Made by a program: the position numbers and the translations under genes. Shown here piece by piece: positions 37,660-48,098 of a stretch of DNA of 64,000 bases. Numbering within the stretch: position 1 is the first letter of the stretch; each line of letters opens with the position of its first letter. The notes below the pieces were generated by a model. It saw only the letters and a list, made by a program, of their open reading frames with translations, was not told the origin of the DNA and did no database searches. Source of the stretch: Hippophae tibetana (Eukaryota; Streptophyta; Magnoliopsida; Rosales; Elaeagnaceae); assembly GCA_037013495.1 (NCBI GenBank), contig CM072805.1, positions 20,548,669-20,612,668 of the forward strand. Reading direction: 5' to 3'.

Positions 37660-38460
37660 AATGAAAGTTACAAAAATATGGCATAGAGTGAATCACGTTT
37701 CAGAAAACAAGCATTTGGTTCATGACACATTAGTTGATCCCTAAGTTTAAAAACAAAACTAAGAGTGGAATTTTGTAAAACACGGTTTAAAGATGAACCA
37801 TATAACAAAGTGAAGGCACTAGTACCAACACCATCTTATTATCTTATTTACTATTTTATATGTAACTCAAATATACTGTTGTCTAACTGCCTACATTATT
37901 AAATGGAATACTAGCACCATATATATAACATCTATCCTAGTTTAATTTCTAAATACCCAATATATCTTCAAAATGATTGAACAAACATTTTCAACCCAAA
38001 AAAAGTAATGTAGCACCTACACATTGGAAGTAAAAGTATTCAACGATGGCAACTCTAGAAAGTTACCATACTGTAGTGCTATTCATTATGAACTGGAAAT
38101 CTTGTTTGGGGATGTCATTAAAAATTTCTTGATAAAAAGTATGGGAAAGCAACATAAAATAATTTAATTCTATTGTTCATAAATTTATAGCAATATTTTG
38201 AAATGAAGATAATTAATGAAAAAGACAAACACCAATTTTTTTTTCTCAATGCCCAATATAGTACATAAAGATTAATTAATTCAATAAAAAAGGACAATAA
38301 AAGTATACCTAAAAGAATATAAATTTTACATAAAAACTATGCTCCACTTTCTATAATAACACTGTTATTCAATACTATATGAGCAAGCTAAATGTAGGTT
38401 TTTTTAAGTTAAGGAAAATGAATAGTGTGTGTTAAATGAGTGTGAATTGAAGAATCATAT
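37660..38460. other. interior of the CACTA-like element without a recognised gene
   Basis: AT-rich, intron-like sequence. A short minus-strand open stretch near 38455-38515 (GDALVIIGATLS) could be another captured exon piece, but I cannot name it. Confidence 0.3.
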
Positions 38461-38464
38461 ACTA

Positions 38465-40090
38465 AGTGTAGCACCAATAATAACAAGTGCATCACCCTTT
38501 AGAAGGGTTGCAAAAAGATCAAAAATGTCAAAAAGGAGGAAATCGTGCCGCCGCACCGCGCAGCTACCCAGTCCCGCGCTCGCGTGCCCATGCCCGCGCG
38601 CGCCCACGCCCACGCCCGCGCGGCCCGCGCGCCTCTGCTTGCATTTCCACGCTCTCCTGCCTCCATTTCCGCGCGCGCCGTTGCCCATTTCGCCCCATTT
38701 TCACGCACAGCCGCCCATGACATCATGTTGACGTCATCAATGACCTCAGCAATTACACTCCACGTTTTCACAATTTTTTAACATTTTTTCACTCACTTTT
38801 TCTCCCCATCCTCATCTATAAATACCCTCATTCTCTTCACTTCTAAAAACATCTCAAAAACACACTTCTCTCTTCTTTCTTTCTCTCCATTTCTTAGTTT
38901 TTAGTTTTTCTTAGTTTTTAGTTAATTTCTCTTAGTTTTAGAGCTCTTCCCTTTTTGGGAAGAACTAGTTATGCTTTTGTAATTTATTAGCTTTTTGATT
39001 CAATAAATGGGAGTGCAAATTCTGCTTGGAGGTTTTCCAGCAACGGGAATAGCATCGAAGTTTTGTAAGGATTTTATTTTCTTTACATTTATTTTTTATG
39101 TTTTGTTCTTAAATGTTATATTTAATTTGTCTGTGATTAAATTTAACTCTGCTGGCTGTTAGTAAATATGATGTAATAATAACGTTGTTATGCTTGCGAA
39201 ATATTAAATATGTGAAAATCTCTAAAATGATTTGATTTTATTTTTATTCAAGATTTTATATTAAGAATGTTAGAGAGAAATATATTATTTTTCATTCCAA
39301 ACTTAAACCTGAAAATTAGATTTTAAGGTTTAGTTATCCGGTCTTATTTAGAGTAGTGCTCTTTTATTTGTTGGTACAATCGCCTGGTAGTTAGAATGAA
39401 GCTCTATTTTAAAAGTTTTTATAAGAATTATTATCTGAAAATGTATTGATAACATGTTTTCAGTAGTGATTTTAAAACTTGAAAGTTAGTACTTGGATAA
39501 CTAAATTCTTAGGTTTAATTTGGACACCTTGAATAAAGTTTAAACTGTCTAACCCCACCAAAGGTGGCATTTAAATGGTTCATTTTCAATCTCTTAGAAA
39601 AAGGAATTAATTTAATTAGGCAAATTAGTTATCAACCCCATCCATAGGTGTTAATTGATTTGTTTAGTTAAAAAATAATATCTAACCCCACCAAAGGTGC
39701 TATTCATATAAAAAAGGGAGAATCAATATATATCAATTCATATCTTTAATAACCTAAATAATATGAGCAAGTATAATTAACTTAGTTATTATATCCATAA
39801 ATACTCCACTATTATAAAAGATAAAATTTGCATAAATATTTATTGAATCTATGTTTATTTTTATATATGTAGATTAAAACACAAAAACCCAAAATATCGT
39901 GACAGGATGTTTAGGATTTAATTTCGTTTCTAAAAGTTTGAATAATAAATTAAAAACCACATACATTCCTTCCTTAGATCGACCTTGGGAGTATACTTAT
40001 CATTTTCTTCGAAATGATTCGTGCACTTGCGAGAGTTTTATAAATATTAAAACCAAAGTATTGGCAAGAATCGGCGATGCCGGTTTTCGC
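38465..40090 (+). mobile_element. nested LTR-retrotransposon-like segment with GC-rich promoter
   Basis: A GC-rich island rich in GCGCG/CCCGC (about 38543-38720) is followed by a TATA box, CTATAAATACCC (38816-38827), then a CT-rich leader and, at 39000-39010, a CAATAAATGGG-like signal. The following kilobase holds three 'ccccaccaaaggtg'-like blocks (39544, 39635, 39682) and ends in the words 'agatcgaccttgggagtata' and 'gtgcacttgcgagag', which are common at the 3' ends of plant Ty3-type LTRs or leaders. No coding frame is intact. The ends are approximate and no target duplication was found. Confidence 0.45.
38543..38720 (+). promoter_or_regulatory. GC-rich island upstream of a TATA box
   Basis: This is by far the most GC-rich stretch in the window, with repeated CCCGCGCG/CACGCCC words, about 95 bp upstream of TATAAATA (38817-38824). 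Several overlapping open frames on both strands arise only because GC-rich DNA has few stops. Confidence 0.6.
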
Positions 40091-40094
40091 TTAT

Positions 40095-40280
40095 CACACC
40101 CCAAGCACCAGGTACCAACTTTAGGCACCAAGTACCAGCACCAACACCAGTACCAGGCACCAACACCAACACCGGCACCATCACTGACATTCGCACTGGT
40201 ACATGCATCAACACCGGCACCAGCACTGGCATCGACACCTCAGCACCAACACCAAGCACCAGCACATCAATGCTAGGCAC
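40095..40280 (+). repeat. imperfect CACCAG/CACCAA minisatellite
   Basis: Six-base units of the form CACCAN (CACCAA, CACCAG, CACCGG, TACCAG) are repeated with substitutions. They lie just right of the nested LTR-like segment and are inverted relative to the array at 37515-37640. Confidence 0.7.
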
Positions 40281-40304
40281 TAAGAGGCTTCACATAACTA
40301 ATTT

Positions 40305-40515
40305 CTACAAAGAAATAACCAGCCACAATGAACACCAATATTACTATTAGTAATTATAGCTTTCTAATCTGTTACACAATCACAATTGTAAATTTAAAAA
40401 TAAAACTCATTTCTCCAAAGAAACAACCAGCCATAATGAACACCAATATTGCTATCAATAGTTCTACCCTTCTAATCAGTTACACAATCACAATTGTAAA
40501 TTTAAAAATAGAATT
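40305..40515 (+). repeat. tandem duplication, about 108-bp unit, two copies
   Basis: The unit containing 'atgaacaccaatatt' and 'cacaatcacaattgtaaatt' occurs at about 40305-40412 and again at 40413-40515 with scattered differences. Confidence 0.75.
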
Positions 40516-40844
40516 TATTAGTTAATTTTGATGGGTAAAAAACTTTATTATAATTAACTCTTCCTTTGGTGTTGTCTATTACTTGTTCAGATAAATGCAA
40601 TAGTTTAAAAAATTTTAATGGATAATGAAAACAGTTTAATTCTATGAATATAATCGAGCCAAAGACAATGAATGACATACTTAAAATGTATTAAATTATC
40701 ATATCCAAAGACAAGGAGTTCAAAGAATAAATTCCTCATATTCTCTGTGACAAAGACACTAGAAAAGACAATATGAATTTTTATAATGTACTCAATCAAA
40801 CATGAACCATGATATTGGTAAGACTATTGATTGAGCAAAAACCT

Positions 40845-40920
40845 TCATAGCTCTTCGTTGCTGCCATTCTCCAATTTTCAATGTCTTCAGTAAATTTTGT
40901 AAACCCGTTAACTTCTAAAA
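40845..40920 (-). other. possible further captured exon of unknown origin
   Basis: On the minus strand an acceptor-like TTTTTTTAG is followed by about 70 open bases and a donor-like AAG|GTTTTT. Two frames are open (FTKFTEDIENWRMAATKSYE, or LLKTLKIGEWQQRRAMK). Neither matches RRP44 and I do not recognise the source. Confidence 0.25.
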
Positions 40921-41107
40921 AAACCATAACAAACCTAAATAGAGTGACAAATATAAGCAGAATGTGAAACTAAGTACAAATAACATAACAATGTAGCAAG
41001 CATATTGATACAAAAATAAGAACTATAGATATACTAGGAAAGAAAATAAGGACTTTAAAATATGATCATGAGATATTGTGAAGAACAACAAAATAAACCA
41101 GTTTTAC

Positions 41108-41781
41108 CTCAACAAAGAGCATAGAGGAAAACTTTTAAGAATCTTTTCAGCAACTGCAACATTAGCAACAAGCATAAACTCCTCAACCACTTGGTTAACT
41201 TCTCGAATCTGATACATACCTATAGAAACAAATCATGAATTAGCAAAAAATTAAAAAATGGATAGGAGAAAAGATTCATTTGGTAAGTGAGTTTAGGGTG
41301 GTAGGGAATCAAGAAACTAAAAGTTCCACCTAATTAACATAAACTAAAAGTTCTAATCACAACTATATAATGGTGCAAGGTTTATCCATATGATAGAGAA
41401 GGCAAGCCTTTCTACATCATCTCGAAGTGAGCATATATCTCAAAACAAATTTGCATTCTTAGCCCAAACAAACAAAAAGTAGTTCCCAAATTTGCATGAG
41501 ATATTATATTTTTAAGACCAAACTATACACAGTGTAATTCAAGCTATTAATTGAAATGAGAAGAAAGTCTTATCCACTAGTTAGGTGATCCACAATAAGA
41601 TAGTATATGTAAAGAGACATAAAATGGGATATTTAAAAACTTAAATGAAAATTACATTCTGTAAGAGGTTTAGGAAGTATGTCAATTCTCTGCTCAACAA
41701 GGTAGATAGATGTTCCCCTTTGTGAATCCTCATCATCAAGTAAGGTGCTAGGGTGCACAAAATTGGTTACATAAGTTATAT
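41108..41781 (-). pseudogene. captured exons of RRP44/DIS3 (exosome 3'-5' exonuclease, RNB domain)
   Basis: Three exon-like blocks appear on the minus strand in gene order. Block a (41781-41656) reads [38 protein letters not shown]. Block b (41438-41386) reads ICSLRDDVERLAFSIIW. Block c (41219-41108) reads MYQIREVNQVVEEFM, LVANVAVAEKILKSFPLCS. These match consecutive parts of the RNB catalytic domain of RRP44/DIS3, except that the part between b and c is absent. Blocks a and c keep AG and GT at their edges; the donor after b reads AT. The RNB active-site segment just before block a and the whole C-terminus are missing, so no working nuclease can be made. RRP44 degrades RNA as part of the exosome; this copy lies inside the CACTA-like element, in antisense to + strand coordinates. 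Confidence 0.8.
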
Positions 41782-41814
41782 CTAGAGAATGACATTAAAG
41801 ATGAACAATAGATG

Positions 41815-42200
41815 ATTCAATTGACTTTGCAAATTGTCCATATAAAATAAAATATGAGTGGATTGAGAATCAAACATAGACTAGAGCAAGAAAGATCGAA
41901 TAAAGAAGGTACACAAGAAAGGGAAAGTAACATCAAGGTTGGAAAGGGAAACCAAAGAGAAATTAGAGCCCTCAGAAAAATTGTAACCCATGCTTCCATT
42001 GCATATAGTTAACTTCGTCTACCATGCATTAAACCCTTTAACTCCAAAGTTCTAATGTCTAACCGAGGATGGTGAGATGGCGAGATGAGGACAGGGACAC
42101 ACATAGAGTGGCAGAGAGTGAGGGGCACCATGAAAACCCTAAAATGATACAGTGCGAGCATGCAAGGGGGAGAAAAGGGAAGGAAAAAAAGAGAGAGGGA
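41815..42200 (-). other. leader-like block at the right end of the CACTA-like element
   Basis: On the minus strand this starts with CT-rich sequence (cccttttctccccctt), then 'agggttttcatggtgcccc', and reaches a 60-codon open frame from ATG 41999 (MEAWVTIFLRALIS...). It is upstream of the RRP44 blocks in the same direction and could be the promoter-side exon of a chimeric transcript. The frame does not continue into the RRP44 blocks. Confidence 0.3.
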
Positions 42201-42392
42201 AAAAAGGGAAAAAAGGAAAGGTAATAAGAAAAAAAATTAATAGAAAAATTTAGTGTTTGGTGTAAAAGAGATAAAATTGGTAGGGTATGTCTATGACATT
42301 GATTTTTATTAAACCGTGACCAAAACCCTATGGTCTCAGTTTTGAAAATAATTTAGGCAAAATTTCCGAAATCATATATATGTATTGTAGTA

Positions 42393-45072
42393 ACTAAAGC
42401 ATAAATATTATGAATAAATAATAAAGAATTAATTCAATAAAAAGAAAAGGGACAATGATTCTCTTTTTTCTTCTCACAGTTGCCTAAGTCTTATTTTTTT
42501 CTTCTCCTAACCTCATATCAAACCCAGTATTCCACCATCTTCAATATTTTTTTGATACATAAAAGATCCCCAATCTCAATTAAATTTAATCTAAAAATTA
42601 AAGAGAAATTTAAATAAGATACCATAGATGAGTATACAATCTACATGTATTTTTGGATGCATTTTTTCTTATTTAAGATTCACCTAACAATCAAATGATA
42701 TTAATAAACATATAATAAACTAAGAAATATAAATATATAAATGCACTAACAAAATTGGATTAAGGGGTATACAAAGTATTAAATATTTTTCAACATAATT
42801 CTCCCAAACTTAAATTTTGTTAATCCTCGAGTAAAACAAAACCAAAAACAATATTTTTCCTATTATTCAATTTTTTTTTGTTTCCTTTATCGCTAAACAT
42901 AATTCATTCTTTTTTTTCAGAGATACTTTATTTTAATTACAAGTTGGTTCTATGGTGTTACCAATCTTAATAATAATTTATCATTACTTTCTCAAATATG
43001 AAAATGGTGTGAATTTCCAAAATTTGGCAAAGGACGTGGTTAGTTGGGTAATAAAAAAAGTTTTTTTCAAAGGCTTAAATAGGAGAAACTAGGAAAATTA
43101 TATTCAATATGGTAAATAAGAAAGACTCGTACGAATCAAACATGGTCTCCTCAGATTTTTTAATGATTCAATCAATTTTCCTTATCAAATTTCTCAATTC
43201 ACACTTGTTACTAACATCAACATTCAAAATTAGCAAATATGGAGTCACGGGTTTTTAAATTAAAGATAATCAAATACTAAAATTTCATGGACATTATTTC
43301 ATCTAATGTCAAAAGCTCTCACAAATTTCCTTACATGATACCTTAAAACTTAGAAAAATTATGCTACATTATTGGAGAATATCAAATTTTCGTAGAGTCC
43401 TTGTTATTTTTTTATTTTAAAATATTGTTCCATAAGCACCTTCTAATATATATATATATATATATAGACTCAACCAAATATTAATGAATATATTAACCAT
43501 ATATTAATGAATATAGCTTACAATACACCCAAATTAAATTCTTGAGATCTATCTAAAATTTAGCATAATCTTTCATTTTTTCCTATCATAAGTGAAGGAG
43601 TTAATGACATGATATATTACTCGGATAAGCAAAAATAGACTCTTTATTGATTCAATTCTAACTCACACAAATAGAAAAGAACATACTTAAACAAATAATA
43701 TAGTAGAAGCACAAACAATATAATATCAATTAATCAAATAACTAAAAATAATAGATATTATATAATCAGTGGAAATAAAGGAAACAATAAATATTTTCTA
43801 ATAAAAGTTTAAGTTACAATATGTAGTAACATACACATCTTAAACTTAAATTATACTAGCTTAACATAGAATCATGTATAATAAATGTTGTAATGAGGTA
43901 AACTCATATAGAGACCATATTTATGTGGTAACGCCTTCAGGTTGCTTAAGGCAACCACTAAGCAACAGATAATCCACTAAACAATAAAATAGTTACAATT
44001 TTGATAGAAAGCAAAACTACTATTGCCTCTATAAAATGGGCTCTCTGTCCTAATTGCCTATTGCTACTTTTACTTACTACTTTTGAAACTTCTTAATTCA
44101 ACACTTGAATCCGACTCTCCTCTAGAGCCAATATCACCCAATGTGGTATGATTGATAACCATCGATTAGTAATAATAAGTGTAACTACATTTCAACTTAC
44201 TATATAGCATAACACATTATTACATTTTTTTTCTTTTCATACAAGTTAAAGGTACAAGGATAAAGATAATGTTTATTAGTTAGGCATAAAATGTGGCTTA
44301 AAGATATGAATGGTTCTTTGTTAGGCTCAAATATGTGACTAAAAATATTAACAAGTTTTAGTTTCAAAGGTTCAATCGATCCAAATAAGGCCTAAATCAT
44401 TTCTCTTGCTAAATACTATTTATGTTTTTTCCTTAAGGGATGATCATATAGATTTTAAAACTTGGTAGATCTCATCGACTCGCATAACTCACTACAAATT
44501 TTCTCTCAGTAAGGAAACCAAAATCAATCATGAACATGTATGTAAAAATTTGAATCAATCCAATCAAAACTAGCAAACATATCACATGATTAATGTAAAT
44601 ATCTTAACAAATATGTTACATTCTTTATCCTAGTCATGAAAACCAATTTTTATCATTGGGTTCATTTGTTTCATATCAAGCATGCATTTAATTTCCATAT
44701 ATTTATCAATTTCTACCCAAATCATGATTAAAAACATCCTAAAACAATTTCCTAAATAAAATTGAAAATGCATAGTAAATACGAATATAGAGAATGAAGT
44801 TTCCTCCCCCAAACTTAAATTACACATTGTCCCCAATGGGCACATATAAATATGAAAAGGTAAAAGGAAAGAAAACTCCCTTAGCTTTGGCACACCACAT
44901 TTGTCGTTGAAATGCTCATTCTTGTTGTATCATTGCACTTCACATTTATTCACCTACAAAACAAAAACAATGAAAATATAAGTAAAATAACATTGGGTTG
45001 CCTCCCAACCTATGTCACATTTAACGTCCTTGACTAGACGGTCATATCAAGTCTTAAGGCACATCCTTTTAT
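42393..45072 (-). mobile_element. 3' untranslated part of a Ty3 element with two polypurine-like tracts
   Basis: Read on the minus strand, the integrase tail (45230-45073) is followed by GGGGACAATGTG and AATTTAAGTTTGGGGGAGG (about 44805-44835), a mark of Athila/Tat-like elements. About 2 kb further comes GAGGATTAACAAAATTTAAG and then TTTGGGAG (about 42787-42815), a polypurine tract, followed by TGTTGAAAAATATT. That sequence does not match LTR D, so the 3' LTR here is of another family or the element is chimeric. It is cut by the CACTA-like element at 42393. A (TA)n tract lies at 43446-43467. Confidence 0.5.
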
Positions 45073-45345
45073 GTCCATTTACTTTTGAGTTTACCTGGAA
45101 ACAATTTGAGTCTTGATTTGTTTAATAATAATTTATGCTCTAGTTCATGAACATGGTGCTTAATTCTTTTCTTATGCCATATTTTTTTTCTTTTTGAACT
45201 TTTTGGCATTCTTATAAGAATTCCACCGTGACTCATCCAATTTATGTATTTCCAACATATTTTTCACCTCTCCATTGGACTCTTTGATTTGCCTAATCGA
45301 TTGGGGATGGGATGGTTAAAGTGTAAAGTCTAAATTTACTTGCCC
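45073..45345 (-). pseudogene. C-terminal end of a Ty3 integrase
   Basis: With small frameshifts the minus strand shows the conserved tail of plant Ty3 polyproteins: NAKKFKKKK, then SRLKLFPGKLKSKW (about 45125-45083), then a KVNGH-like end. It directly follows the protease-linker region, so reverse transcriptase, RNase H and the integrase core are missing. Confidence 0.65.
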
Positions 45346-46203
45346 TTCAATTGAGAGTTTGAGCTTAGATCACATCTCAAAATTTTCCATAATCGCCTTT
45401 GATACACACATAAGAGGCCTGTTCTCTAAAAAGTTCACACAGTCCACAATATCAACCTTTGATTCCATACTTTCAAAGTTAAAATAGGTTGAGTTGTTTT
45501 ATGGTAAATTTATGTCCTTGTTCATAGCATCATATGTAACAATCTTAAGTGTGGGCAACTCAACATATTCTTTTAAGTTGTTCCCATATTCAATAATATT
45601 AATCATTAAGCATTCATTCGCACTATCAATGTTAGGGAGTTTAGATGATTTAAACACTTTAAACATTACTTGTTCATCTTGCACTCTCATTATAAGTTCA
45701 CCTTTTTATACATCAATGAGTGCTCTTACAGTTGCTAAGAATGGACAATAAAGTATGATGGGAATATCATGGTCCTCCTCCATGTCAAGCATAATGAAGT
45801 TTACCAGAAAGATAAATTTGTCTATTTTTACTAGTACATCTTTTACCACACCCCGAGGTCTTTTAATTGACCTGTCTGCAATCTTCAATGTTATTGAAGT
45901 GGGTTTAGCTTTACCAACACCCAATCTCTAAAAGAATGATAAGGGCATGAGGTTAATGCTAGAACCCAAATCACATAGTGCCTTGCCAAAATGGATGTTC
46001 CCAATAGTGCAAGGGATGTCAAAACTACCTAGATCTTTCAGTTTTTCTGGTAGTATTTTCGTAAGGATGGAATTACAACCTTCAGTCAAGGTTACTGTTT
46101 CATGATCTTCAAGCCTCCTTTTCATTAATAGTATATTCTTTATGAATTTTGCATAAGACGAAATTTGTTCAAGTGCCTCTACAAATGGTATGTTTATGTA
46201 CAA
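45346..46203 (-). pseudogene. Ty3 aspartic protease region
   Basis: The minus-strand frame 46203-45928 reads through DIPCTIGNIHFGKALCDLG and SSINLMP; the catalytic Asp of the DLGSS motif (usual form D-S/T-G, here D-L-G as in many Athila/Tat proteases) is at about 45970-45972. A single stop follows, after which the frame continues at 45924-45706 with VGKAKPTSITLKIADRS and FIMLDMEEDHDIPIILY. Then comes a linker (RVQDEQVMFKVF). The region would mature the gag polyprotein; here it is broken by stops and ends at the deletion junction near 45350-45400. Confidence 0.8.
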
Positions 46204-47734
46204 CTTCTTGAAGACTTCTATAAATTTTGAAAAAGACGTATTTGACTTTTGATTTTACAATATTTGAGGGAAATGAATAGTGGTTTTGTAAAGGTTGTTT
46301 TTCTTTTTCTGTGGCTGAATTATTTTCTTTTTAGTGCTCTTTTTATCCACTAGTTTCTCCTAATCCTTTTTTGTCCTATGTTCCTATTTTAAATTTTTAC
46401 CACTTCTCAAGGCTATGGCGTTACACTGATCCTTACCTTCTTTTCATGGGTTTATAATTGTGTCACTTGGAAGGTTACCTTGAGGCCTTTGACTTATAGC
46501 CTGAGCAAGTTGCCTCATTTGGTTCTCCAAATTTCAAATTGAAACTTCTTGAGTGGAAAATTTTGTATTTACTGATTGGATAAAGTCTTTCATCATCCCC
46601 ATTAAAGAATTTGTATTGTTCTCCGTAGGTGGCTTCTTTTCTTGGGCTTGTGATTGTTGTGATTTTTGAAAACCAGGTTGTGGAAATGATTAACGGTTGA
46701 ATTGATTACCACCTTAATTGTTATTATTCTAAGAGAAATTTAGAGGTTGTGTCCATCTTGGGTTATATGTGTTTGAGTATGGATTATTGTTTTGATTCAC
46801 ATTACCCATATAGTATACAGATTTAGGGTTATTTGGAAAATTATCAAACAAATGAGCTCTTCCATAAAACACATAAGAAACTCTTGAATCTTGGACCTTG
46901 TTTATACTCGCTATCAAATTTTGAGCCTTCAAAATATTAACTACATATGACACTTGATCTGTAAGTGTTGTGATATCATTAATCTCATGCACTCCGGCTA
47001 CTATTCTTATGGATGCCATTCTGTCCATTGGCCATTGATAATTATTGCTAGCCATTTTCCCAACTAAGTCATAAGCTTGATTGTAAGATTTGGCTAGCAA
47101 AGCTCCATTAGCATATGCATCAATAATAGTTCTTGTTTGAGCATTGAAACCATTATAAACAGTCTCCATTTGAATCTAGAAGGAATACTATGATGATGAC
47201 ACTTCCTTAGCAATATTCCTTGAATCTTTCTCATGCTTCATATAAAGATTCTCCTTCATATTGTTGGTAGGAAGTAATGTCATTCCTAAGCATGACATTC
47301 TTTATTGGTAGGAAGTATTTTATCAAGAATTTCTCTCCCAAACCATTCCAAGTTGTAATGGAATCAGGTGGCAAAGATTTTAGCTAAGCTTAAGCACGCT
47401 CTCACAAAGTGTAAGGAAAAAATCTAAGCCTAAATGTCTCCTCTGTAACACCATTGAACTTGAATGGATCTGTAACTTTAATAAACAATTTGAGATGCAG
47501 ATGAGGATTCTCTGTTGATAATCTTCTAAATTGTCCAACTGTTTGTAGTATTTGAAACATCACTGGTTTTAACTCAAATTGATTAACTTAAATGTTTGGC
47601 CTTGTAATACTTAGATTTAGCCCTTCCAACGTAGGTATTGCATATTCATTCATAGATCTATCTCTATCATCCATCAAAATCATTTGATTGTTCAAGTTTA
47701 GCTTATTATTATTTATGTCTAATAGATTAGCCAT
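46204..47734 (-). pseudogene. Ty3/gypsy gag (copy 2, of the LTR D element)
   Basis: Translation would start at ATG 47734 (MANLLDINNN, MILMDDRDRSMNEYAIP), with stops after ITRPNI and elsewhere. An open piece at 47169-46729 includes METVYNGFNAQTRTIID, YQWPMDRM and a linker with NNPYSNTYNPRWTQP. No zinc knuckle with its full Cys-His set is evident. Gag would form the element's virus-like particle. The copy pairs with the 5' LTR at 48099-49195 and is a paralogue of the gag at 23530-25003. Confidence 0.8.
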
Positions 47735-48073
47735 TTTTTTTTCTCTTGAGTGACAACTTGTTGTTTCCTTATTAATCTTAAAGTACGCTCAATTTTAAGA
47801 TATAAAGTTAAGATTTCTCCCTCACAAACTCTACTCATGCAATAAACTCAACTATGTTTCTACAATACTAAAGAATATATCTACATAAAAACAAAAAAAT
47901 TAAAAAAAATAAGTAACTAAATAAATAAACTAAAGTTAAAAAAATAAATAAATAAAGAAATTAACTAAAATAAATAAATAACTATATAACTAAAAAAATT
48001 AAATTTAAAGTTAAAAATAAATAAAGAAAAATAACTAGAATAAAAGTAAAAAAATTAACTTATAATATTTATA

Positions 48074-48092
48074 ATCCCCGACAGCGGTGCCA
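48074..48092 (-). other. primer-binding site of the LTR D element
   Basis: On the minus strand TGGCACCGCTGTCGGGGAT lies six bases after the LTR end. It resembles the TGGCGCCGTTGCCGGGGA site of Athila/Tat elements, complementary to the 3' end of tRNA-Asp; three C-to-T or similar changes are visible. Confidence 0.75.
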
Positions 48093-48098
48093 AACACT

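Larger units (their letters stand above)
37180..42392. mobile_element. CACTA-like element carrying captured gene exons (Pack-type)
   Basis: The left end is CACTACTACAATACATACG. The right end, read inverted, is TACTACAATACATATATATG, so the termini are inverted repeats of the CACTA type, with the last three right-hand bases altered. Subterminal motifs occur in opposite orientation at both ends: AACCGTGATCATAG/GGTCACAG on the left, TTTGGTCACGGTTTAAT and GGTCTCAG on the right, and CATAGACATAC at both. The element is about 5.2 kb and encodes no transposase that I can see, so it is non-autonomous. It holds RRP44/DIS3 exons, a leader-like block near 42000-42180 and a nested LTR-like insertion. The expected 3-bp target duplication is not clear; instead ACTAAA(A/G)CA flanks both ends. 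Confidence 0.65.

Noticed and set aside
38429-38781. Five overlapping open frames on both strands, one rich in Ala/Arg/Pro
   Set aside because: They coincide with the GC-rich island, where stop codons are scarce; compositions are low-complexity and no domain is visible.
40328-40525. 65-codon repetitive frame
   Set aside because: It arises from the 108-bp tandem duplication; the repeat length (a multiple of 3) keeps the frame open by chance.
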